A stretch of 6,693 nucleotides of DNA, from positions 1 to 6,693 of the forward strand of contig CAMWQF010000156.1 of NCBI GenBank assembly GCA_947176285.1, read 5' to 3'. The notes under the pieces were generated by a model. That model ran no database searches and was not told the origin of the DNA. It worked only from the letters and a program-made list of their open reading frames with translations. Below, in pieces: positions 1-4,785 of this stretch. Position 1 is the stretch's first letter. Each line of letters begins with the position of its first letter. This stretch comes from an uncultured Porphyromonadaceae bacterium (GTDB taxonomy: Bacteria > Bacteroidota > Bacteroidia > Bacteroidales > Muribaculaceae). The position numbers were made by a program, and so were the translations under genes.

Positions 1-44
1 TTGTTGATTCTTCTGCGGTTGGAAGGCTGGAATGTTCTTTTCAT
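1..44 (-). CDS. rpmH: Ribosomal protein L34 (5' part only)
   Basis: Reading the minus strand from an ATG at 44 gives MKRTFQPSNRRRIN before the window ends. This is the characteristic N-terminus of large-subunit ribosomal protein L34, a very small, Arg/Lys-rich protein that binds 23S rRNA. Only 14 complete codons are present, so the rest of the gene (about 35-40 more codons in the family) lies outside the window. The start is supported by a consensus Bacteroidetes promoter about 50 nt upstream. The gene is divergent from efp, so two translation genes share one intergenic region. The identification rests on a short but highly distinctive peptide. What is seen is the peptide; the family assignment is established knowledge. 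Confidence 0.92.
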   Translation of the reverse strand, partial: MKRTFQPSNRRRIN

Positions 45-97
45 TTTCTTATATGGTTTTAATTATTTCGATTGTCTTCACAATTCCTTTCGGACTG

Positions 98-129
98 CAA
101 AATTAGTGAATCTATTTGAATTAGCCAAA
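98..129 (-). promoter_or_regulatory. Promoter of rpmH (Bacteroidetes -33/-7 type)
   Basis: On the minus strand, TTTG (129-126) is followed after 20 nt by TAATTTTG (105-98). This is an exact match to the Bacteroidetes housekeeping consensus TTTG / TAnnTTTG. Transcription would start near 91, giving a leader of roughly 45-50 nt before the rpmH ATG. The -33 element overlaps the left edge of the palindrome at 128-145. Confidence 0.78.
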
Positions 130-145
130 AAAATCATGATTTTTT
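128..145. repeat. 18-bp perfect palindrome in the rpmH-efp spacer
   Basis: The stretch reads AAAAAATCATGATTTTTT, an exact inverted repeat with no spacer. It overlaps the first bases of the rpmH -33 element and lies about 65 bp upstream of the efp -7 box. It could be a protein-binding site or simply an A/T-rich symmetrical stretch. No function can be assigned from sequence. Confidence 0.6.
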
Positions 146-210
146 CGCATTATCCACCCCAAATTATATCTTTTAATGCTTAATATACCTCATAATTAGG
201 TTTTTTTTTG

Positions 211-218
211 TAATTTTG
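211..218 (+). promoter_or_regulatory. -7 box of the efp operon promoter
   Basis: TAATTTTG matches the Bacteroidetes -7 consensus TAnnTTTG exactly. The expected -33 TTTG is not evident about 20 nt upstream, so the match is one-sided. A run of nine T (201-209) fills the spacer just before the box. Transcription would begin near 225, leaving a leader of about 30 nt before the ATG at 255. A TTG inside this box, in frame with efp, is therefore not a plausible start codon. Confidence 0.68.
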
Positions 219-254
219 CATCATAATTCGAATTTCATAAAAACTTCTAAAGAT

Positions 255-821
255 ATGATGAACGCTCAAGACATCAAGAATGGAACTTGCATCCGCATGG
301 ATGGCCAGCTCTACTTCGTTATCGAATTCCTTCACGTGAAGCCGGGAAAAGGCAACACATTCATGCGTACTAAACTCAAAAACGTAGTTGACGGTCGTGT
401 GCTCGAACGCCGCTTTAACATCGGTGAAAAACTCGAAGACGTGCGCGTTGAACGCCGCCCATACTCCTACCTCTATCAAGATGGCGACGATGACATCTTC
501 ATGGATCAGGAGACATATGACCAAATTCCTATCAAGCGCGATCTCGTAACAGGAGCTCCGTTCATGAAGGAAGGTGACATCGTGGAAGTGGTGCGCGACG
601 CCTCTACCGACACTGTCCTTTTCGCTGAAATGCCTATCAAGACTAAACTTGCTGTGACTTACACAGAACCGGGACTTAAGGGCGACACTGCAACCAACAC
701 ACTTAAGCCGGCTACTGTCGAGACCGGTGCTGAAGTTCGCGTGCCTCTTTTCATCAACACAGGCGAAATCATCGAAATCGACACTCGCGACGGTTCTTAC
801 GTAGGACGCGTAAAAGCCTAA
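255..821 (+). CDS. efp: Translation elongation factor P
   Basis: EF-P binds the ribosome between the P and E sites and relieves stalling at consecutive prolines. The 188-residue product has the standard family length and three-domain layout. The N-terminal KOW-like domain covers about residues 1-65 and carries the tip loop KPGKGN. Lys32 occupies the position that is post-translationally modified in many bacteria. The OB domains follow, with the C-terminal signature around TEPGLKGDTATNTLKPATVE (137-156) and the closing GSYVGRVKA. I chose ATG 255 over the longer in-frame TTG at 216 because MMNAQDIKNG lines up with Bacteroides EF-P (MINAQDIKNG) and the TTG lies inside the promoter. ATG 258 is equally possible. 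It is the first gene of an operon with the glycosyltransferase 16 nt downstream. Identification is near certain; whether Lys32 is modified cannot be read from this window. Confidence 0.97.
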   Translation: MMNAQDIKNGTCIRMDGQLYFVIEFLHVKPGKGNTFMRTKLKNVVDGRVLERRFNIGEKLEDVRVERRPYSYLYQDGDDDIFMDQETYDQIPIKRDLVTGAPFMKEGDIVEVVRDASTDTVLFAEMPIKTKLAVTYTEPGLKGDTATNTLKPATVETGAEVRVPLFINTGEIIEIDTRDGSYVGRVKA

Positions 822-837
822 CCCAAACCCGTACACC

Positions 838-1851
838 TTGAAACCAAATAACTTGGACACCCTCTTTTCCATAATCGTCCCGGTATATAACCGTCCGGAT
901 GAAGTCAAGGAACTCATGCAGAGCCTTGCTTGCCAGACCGACCACGGTTTTGAGGTCGTGATTGTGGAAGATGGAAGCACAATACCCTGCAAGGCGGAAG
1001 CCGAGGCTTATACCCCGGCTGTCGCCTTGCAGTATTTTTATAAAGACAATGAAGGGAGGTCTCCTGCCAGGAACTTTGGAATGGATCATGCCCGGGGCGA
1101 CTACTTCATTTTCGTTGACTCCGATTGCATCCTCCCTCCTGACTACATAGAGAAACTCCGAAAAGCCCTATCTGAACGCTGGAGAGACAGCTTCGGTGGA
1201 CCCGATGATGCCCACGAAAGTTTCACAGACACTCAGAAATCTATCAACTTTGCCATGACTTCATTCCTGACAACAGGAGGTATTCGAGGCGGTAAAGTGC
1301 AGATGGAGAAATTCGTGCCGCGCACATTCAATATGGGATTCTCCAGAGAAGTCTATAATAAGGTAGGAGGGTTTCGTGAAATGTTCAGCGAAGACATCGA
1401 CATGTCTACGCGCATACGCCTTTCAGGCTATGCTCCCGAACTAATCCGCGATGTAAAGGTATATCATAAACGTCGCGGGAGCCTTGGAAAGTTCTGGCGA
1501 CAGGTCCATGTGTTCGGCATGTCGAGAATTACACTCCAATTTCTCTATCCCGGAAGCATGAAAGTTGTGCACTGGGCTCCCGCAATATTTGTAGTTGGAG
1601 CAGTGGCATTGATAATTGCATCCTTTTTCAATCCTTTATGGCTTCTTCCTTTAGCAGCATACATTCTTGCTCTTTGGATATCAGCCATCATTTCAACAAA
1701 AAGCCTGAAAGTGGGCACATTAGCTGTGGCTGCATCAATGGTGCAACTATGGGGATATGGCACAGGGTTCATCCGCGCTTATGTATGGAAAATCCTTCTT
1801 CGTCATGGTCGCGATGAAGAGCAAGAAATAAAAATGAGAAAAGGGAAATGA
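838..1851 (+). CDS. Family 2 glycosyltransferase, membrane-attached
   Basis: This is an inverting GT-A glycosyltransferase expected to transfer a sugar from a nucleotide-sugar donor at the cytoplasmic face of the inner membrane. The 337-residue protein opens with SIIVPVYNRPDE (11-22) and VIVEDGS (41-47), the nucleotide-binding strands. It continues with NEGRSPARNFGMDHARGD (71-88), the metal-binding DSD (94-96), NMGFSREVYNKVGGF (165-179) and the catalytic-base region SEDID (184-188). A basic stretch, KRRG...FWRQ, follows at 211-222. The C-terminus has two or three hydrophobic segments (about 246-264, 266-286 and a weaker one near 293-318), so it is probably membrane-anchored. The start is TTG 838; no in-frame ATG occurs before residue 27, which would cut into the fold, though TTG 853 is an alternative. 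Its gene lies between efp and radC and its stop overlaps the radC start. Donor and acceptor are unknown; envelope glycan synthesis is the likeliest role (inference). Confidence 0.9.
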   Translation: MKPNNLDTLFSIIVPVYNRPDEVKELMQSLACQTDHGFEVVIVEDGSTIPCKAEAEAYTPAVALQYFYKDNEGRSPARNFGMDHARGDYFIFVDSDCILPPDYIEKLRKALSERWRDSFGGPDDAHESFTDTQKSINFAMTSFLTTGGIRGGKVQMEKFVPRTFNMGFSREVYNKVGGFREMFSEDIDMSTRIRLSGYAPELIRDVKVYHKRRGSLGKFWRQVHVFGMSRITLQFLYPGSMKVVHWAPAIFVVGAVALIIASFFNPLWLLPLAAYILALWISAIISTKSLKVGTLAVAASMVQLWGYGTGFIRAYVWKILLRHGRDEEQEIKMRKGK

Positions 1852-2600
1852 CACGCGAAGATTTCGGCTTAGAGGCTCGAGAGCCACTAATTCAGCAAGA
1901 CTCACCCGCACGCACAATCAAGGAGATGGACCGGGACGAACGTCCGCGCGAACGTGCCATCAACCATGGCATTGGCTCTCTCACCACTGCTGAACTCCTC
2001 GCCCTTATTCTCCGCACAGGACAGCCGGGACTCCCCATCACCGATCTTTGCCGTCAGTTAATGAAAGACAACGACAATTCACTCCTTCGTCTTGAACGCC
2101 GCTCTCGCAGCGAACTACGGCTTACAAAGGGAATCGGCGATGCAAAGGCGCTTCAGATTGAAGCCATGATGGAAGTGATGCGTCGATACCAGAAAGAGAT
2201 CATCGACAAATCTACCAAGCGGCTCGACCTTATCAAATCGTCAGAAAGCATCCACGAGCGTATGCGTCATCGCATTGCCAATCTCGACCATGAGGAAGTC
2301 TGGATCATGCTCCTAAATCGCCGTAACGAAGTGATCAAGGAATTCCGACTTACAAGTGGAAGTTCAATAGCATCGGTATTCGACACTAAGATGATCATCA
2401 AAAGGGCACTTCTTGAAGATGCCCAAGGAATAGCGATGTGCCACAATCATCCTTCAGGAAATCTACGCCCGTCACCTCAAGACGACAATATCACCCGAAA
2501 ACTTTCGGAAGCCTGCAATGCTATGGACCTACGCTTTATCGACCATGTCATAATTACAGTAGCAGGCTATTTCTCATATTGTGACGAAGGCCGTATATGA
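1848..2600 (+). CDS. radC: RadC / UPF0758 family JAMM-domain protein
   Basis: The 250-residue protein has the two-part RadC architecture. The N-terminal helix-hairpin-helix-like region includes LTTAELLALILRTG (45-58) and LTKGIGDAKALQIEA (92-106). The C-terminal JAB/MPN domain carries the zinc motif H199-N-H201-P-S-G...P-S-x-x-D212, with a candidate catalytic Glu near residues 161-165. All metal ligands are present, so the fold should be an intact metalloprotein. Despite the name, a DNA-repair role for RadC is not established; the biochemical activity of the family is uncertain. About 20 residues precede the usual RadC start (near ARTIKEMDRDERPRE), so a later start is possible. The ATG at 1848 nevertheless forms an ATGA overlap with the glycosyltransferase stop, typical of translational coupling. 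It is the last gene of the efp operon, followed by a hairpin terminator. Confidence 0.93.
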   Translation: MTREDFGLEAREPLIQQDSPARTIKEMDRDERPRERAINHGIGSLTTAELLALILRTGQPGLPITDLCRQLMKDNDNSLLRLERRSRSELRLTKGIGDAKALQIEAMMEVMRRYQKEIIDKSTKRLDLIKSSESIHERMRHRIANLDHEEVWIMLLNRRNEVIKEFRLTSGSSIASVFDTKMIIKRALLEDAQGIAMCHNHPSGNLRPSPQDDNITRKLSEACNAMDLRFIDHVIITVAGYFSYCDEGRI

Positions 2601-2626
2601 TGCCCCCAAGTAAAAAATAAACAAAA

Positions 2627-2652
2627 AAAAAGCAGCCCAAAGGCTGCTTTTT
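2627..2652. terminator. Bidirectional intrinsic terminator
   Basis: AGCAGCC (2631-2637) pairs with GGCTGCT (2642-2648) around the loop CAAA. The stem is extended by flanking A and T runs to 2627-2652. A T-rich tail follows on the plus strand and an A-run precedes it, so it can terminate transcription in both directions. It ends the efp-radC operon 26 nt after the radC stop, and it lies 2 nt beyond the stop codon of the convergent small membrane protein gene. Confidence 0.9.
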
Positions 2653-2654
2653 GT

Positions 2655-2876
2655 TTATCCATTAAACCAATTAGCGAGATCGCCGAAAGTTCCGATGGCA
2701 AATAGCCAATAGAGCAGGATAAAAATAAGTATCAGAACTCCGAGCCAAACCCATAGGCGATTGCTCTTCTGCACTCCATCTTGCTTATCCTGACGAGATT
2801 CCTCCAACTTTTTGCCGGCGCTTCTCATATTATCGAATGCCTTGTTCTCTTTTTCTTGAAGTTCTTTATTTTCCAT
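2655..2876 (-). CDS. Small single-pass membrane protein, unknown function
   Basis: This 73-residue product starts MENKELQEKENKAFDNMRSA. Residues 1-40 are highly charged (Glu/Lys/Asp/Gln) and probably helical. One strong hydrophobic segment covers about 42-61 (WVWLGVLILIFILLYWLF), and a short tail ends DLANWFNG. Lys and Arg just before the hydrophobic stretch suggest that the N-terminus is cytoplasmic. There is no cleavable signal peptide. I chose ATG 2876 over an upstream in-frame ATG at 2951, because the extra 25 residues are translated from A/T-rich leader-like DNA that contains a 12-bp palindrome. No canonical -7 box was found, so it may have an atypical promoter or be read from dnaB 205 nt upstream. 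I do not recognise a family. Its coding status is supported by the convincing membrane segment, the start context and the terminator placed directly after it. Confidence 0.72.
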   Translation of the reverse strand: MENKELQEKENKAFDNMRSAGKKLEESRQDKQDGVQKSNRLWVWLGVLILIFILLYWLFAIGTFGDLANWFNG

Positions 2877-2935
2877 AGTTTTAGTCTTTAAGTTTATAGT
2901 TTCTGTCTTATTCTTTGAAACTAAAACACTCTTAC

Positions 2936-2947
2936 ACCTATATAGGT
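2936..2947. repeat. 12-bp palindrome upstream of the small membrane protein gene
   Basis: ACCTATATAGGT is a perfect inverted repeat about 60 bp upstream of the ATG at 2876. It is followed on the plus strand by a run of eight A (2950-2957), which reads as T8 for leftward transcription. It may be an operator or part of a non-canonical promoter; the sequence alone does not decide. Confidence 0.4.
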
Positions 2948-2992
2948 TCAAAAAAAACTTAAAATTTCTAAATCCCTAACGATCCCCATTCG

Positions 2993-3064
2993 CCTAATTA
3001 GTCCTATTAGCCTAATTAGGCCTATTAGCCCTATTAGCCTAATTAGTCCTATTAGTCCAATTAG
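2993..3064. repeat. Degenerate tandem array of CCTA(A)TTAG units
   Basis: Eight units follow each other with 0-1 nt between them: CCTAATTAG at 2993, CCTATTAG at 3003, CCTAATTAG at 3011, CCTATTAG at 3021, CCTATTAG at 3030, CCTAATTAG at 3038, CCTATTAG at 3048 and CCAATTAG at 3057. Spacing bases vary (T, G, C or none). The 9-nt form contains the palindrome CTAATTAG. The array fills the space after the dnaB stop codon, and a related ATTGGACTA-type array lies at the other end of dnaB. Units are too short and too close together for a CRISPR array. Confidence 0.85.
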
Positions 3065-3081
3065 ACTACCCCCCGACCCAA

Positions 3082-4692
3082 TCAAAACGGCACCACATCC
3101 CCTGCTCCGTCAGGCATGATGTCAGGCTCGGGACTTCCTCCCATCGGTTCCGCCGCAAAACTAAAGTTGGTGCCACCCTGTGAGAATTTTGAAGCCACCG
3201 ACCCATCTCCACCGGAATTCATCTTTGACTGAAATTCCATCTTGGTGCCTGCTCCGGGATCTCCTATAGCACTCCTCACTGCATTATACCCCTCTTGCCA
3301 GTTCTCAAACTTGGCATACTTTGACACAAACCGGAGTTTCACATCGCCTACAGCACCACTACGATGCTTTGCCACAATCAACTCGGCAAGCCCTCGAATG
3401 TCATTGCCCTGTGCATCCTCCCCACTTTTAGTATAGTATTCAGGGCGATGGATAAAGCAGACAATGTCGGCATCTTGCTCTATCGCACCGGACTCACGAA
3501 GATCGGAAAGAACCGGACGTTTGTCTTCACGCGTCTCAGTGCTTCGGTTGAGCTGCGACAACGCTATGATCGGTATATTCAGTTCCTTGGCAAGCGCCTT
3601 AAGCGAACGAGAGATGGTAGACACCTCCTGCTCACGGCTTCCAAGCTTCAATCCTCCGGCGCTCATAAGCTGAAGATAGTCGATCATTATCATTTTCACC
3701 CCATGTTCCCTTACGAGTCGACGCGCTTTCGTGCGAAGTTCAGTTATGCTCAATCCCGGCGTCTCGTCAAGATAAAGAGGAGCCGAATAGACATTCTTAA
3801 GCGATGCATTCAAGCGGTCCCACTCCTCATTTGAAAGCTGGCCGCTCTTGATTTTCTCACCCTCAAGGCTTGCCACATTGGAAAGCAGACGCTTCACAAG
3901 CTGCACGTTTGCCATCTCAAGAGTGAATATCGCCACCGGAATATTGAAAGTGACGGTCATTTCCTTAGCCATAGAAAGCACAAACGCCGTCTTGCCCATC
4001 GCCGGACGCGCCGCAATGATAATCAAGTCAGAAGGTTGCCACCCCGACGTCATCTTGTCGAGCTCAGTATAACCGGTCTGCAATCCGGAAAGACCCGACG
4101 ACGAATTAGCGGCATTCTGTATCTGCTCGATCGCAAGGTTGATCACCGGGTCAATCTGAGTCACCTCTCGCTTAATCTGATTCTGCGAAATATCAAACAG
4201 CAGAGCCTCAGCCTCCTGAAGAAGGTCGTCGATGTCATTTCCTTCATCAAATGCCTTGGTCTCAATATTGGTGGCATACGTGATCAGCCTACGCGCCAAA
4301 TATTTTTGAGCCACAATCTTAGCATGATATTCCACATTTGCGGCTGAATAAATATTTGAAGTGAGGCTCGTAATCTTTATCGGTCCGCCCACATCCTCAA
4401 GATCGCCGTTAGCCCTAAGTTGCTCCACTACTGTCAGCATATCAATCGGACGCTGCGACAGACCAAGCTGCATGATCGCGGCAAAAATCTTCTGGTTGGA
4501 AGGATCGTAGAAACTATCCGGAGAAAGAATATCGCACACATTCATATATGCGTCCTTCTCAATCATAAGCGCACCAAGCACTGCCTCCTCAAGGTCTGTA
4601 TCCCTTGGTGGAAGTTTCCCGGTGGAGTCTGTAAGCGGAGCAGCCTGCCGTCGGACACCCCGCTTCTGATAATTATTCTGCTCTGCTGGCAT
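3082..4692 (-). CDS. dnaB: Replicative DNA helicase DnaB
   Basis: DnaB is the hexameric helicase that unwinds DNA at the replication fork. The 536-residue product has the N-terminal primase-interacting domain (about 30-135, beginning DLEEAVLGALM), a linker, and the RecA-like helicase domain (about 200-465). Visible motifs are Walker A ARPAMGKT (228-235), the catalytic-Glu strand FTLEM (E259), Walker B MIMIDYLQLM (334-343), SDLRESGAIEQDAD (396-409) and the arginine-finger region KHRSGAVGD (442-450). No intein is present. The last 70 residues are a Gly/Ser-rich, probably disordered tail ending DGAGDVVPF, which resembles an SSB C-terminal tip. I chose ATG 4692; an in-frame TTG at 4707 would add only MTILT, encoded by repeat units. 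The gene follows pepP by 90 nt with no clear promoter between them, so co-transcription is likely. Confidence 0.96.
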   Translation of the reverse strand: MPAEQNNYQKRGVRRQAAPLTDSTGKLPPRDTDLEEAVLGALMIEKDAYMNVCDILSPDSFYDPSNQKIFAAIMQLGLSQRPIDMLTVVEQLRANGDLEDVGGPIKITSLTSNIYSAANVEYHAKIVAQKYLARRLITYATNIETKAFDEGNDIDDLLQEAEALLFDISQNQIKREVTQIDPVINLAIEQIQNAANSSSGLSGLQTGYTELDKMTSGWQPSDLIIIAARPAMGKTAFVLSMAKEMTVTFNIPVAIFTLEMANVQLVKRLLSNVASLEGEKIKSGQLSNEEWDRLNASLKNVYSAPLYLDETPGLSITELRTKARRLVREHGVKMIMIDYLQLMSAGGLKLGSREQEVSTISRSLKALAKELNIPIIALSQLNRSTETREDKRPVLSDLRESGAIEQDADIVCFIHRPEYYTKSGEDAQGNDIRGLAELIVAKHRSGAVGDVKLRFVSKYAKFENWQEGYNAVRSAIGDPGAGTKMEFQSKMNSGGDGSVASKFSQGGTNFSFAAEPMGGSPEPDIMPDGAGDVVPF

Positions 4693-4745
4693 TGTCAATA
4701 TTGTCAATTTAATCCAATTGGACTAATTAGTCCAATCAGACCAAT
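4691..4745 (-). repeat. 9-bp repeat array running into the dnaB start codon
   Basis: Read on the minus strand, six contiguous units are ATTGGTCTG (4745-4737), ATTGGACTA, ATTAGTCCA, ATTGGATTAA (10 nt), ATTGACAAT and ATTGACAAT (4699-4691). The last unit supplies the first two bases of the dnaB ATG. Units two and three are inverted copies and form a 20-bp perfect palindrome at 4717-4736 (core TTGGACTAATTAGTCCAA). The ATTGGACTA unit matches the sequence type of the array at 2993-3064, so dnaB is flanked by related repeats. The region would form the dnaB leader or the pepP-dnaB intercistronic RNA. Confidence 0.82.
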
Positions 4746-4750
4746 TCTTC

Positions 4751-4785
4751 ATATCTAATATTTAATATCTAATCTTTTATCTTTA
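4751..4785. repeat. 7-bp tandem repeats abutting the pepP stop codon
   Basis: On the plus strand five contiguous heptamers are visible: ATATCTA, ATATTTA, ATATCTA, ATCTTTT and ATCTTTA. The last one contains the pepP stop codon (TAA on the minus strand, 4785-4783). The units are degenerate. No stable GC hairpin is present, so the stretch does not look like an intrinsic terminator, which is in keeping with read-through into dnaB. Confidence 0.6.

Noticed and set aside
1..183. A 60-residue plus-strand reading frame at the left edge
   Set aside because: It runs antisense to the start of rpmH and its promoter, begins with TTG, has low-complexity A/T-driven composition, and resembles no protein I know.
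180..992. A long minus-strand reading frame (270 residues) over efp and the start of the glycosyltransferase
   Set aside because: It is a mirror of two well-supported plus-strand genes, shows no motif or domain, and crosses their boundary without a sensible start.
838..1851. The idea that the glycosyltransferase modifies EF-P, like the EarP rhamnosyltransferase
   Set aside because: EF-P here has Lys, not Arg, at the tip loop. EarP is a soluble GT-B-type enzyme, whereas this one is a GT-A family 2 protein with membrane segments.
1848..2600. RadC as a mark of a mobile element or anti-restriction island
   Set aside because: RadC-like genes occur in such islands, but here the neighbours are efp and other core genes, with no integrase, transposase or attachment repeats in sight.
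2993..3064. A CRISPR array
   Set aside because: Units are 8-9 nt with 0-1-nt spacing and no unique spacers; no cas gene is nearby.
3364..3834. A 156-residue plus-strand frame inside dnaB
   Set aside because: It is antisense to the conserved helicase motifs and has no recognisable features.
4690..4707. TTG 4707 as the dnaB start
   Set aside because: It would add only MTILT encoded by the repeat units. ATG 4692 gives a normal-looking N-terminus.
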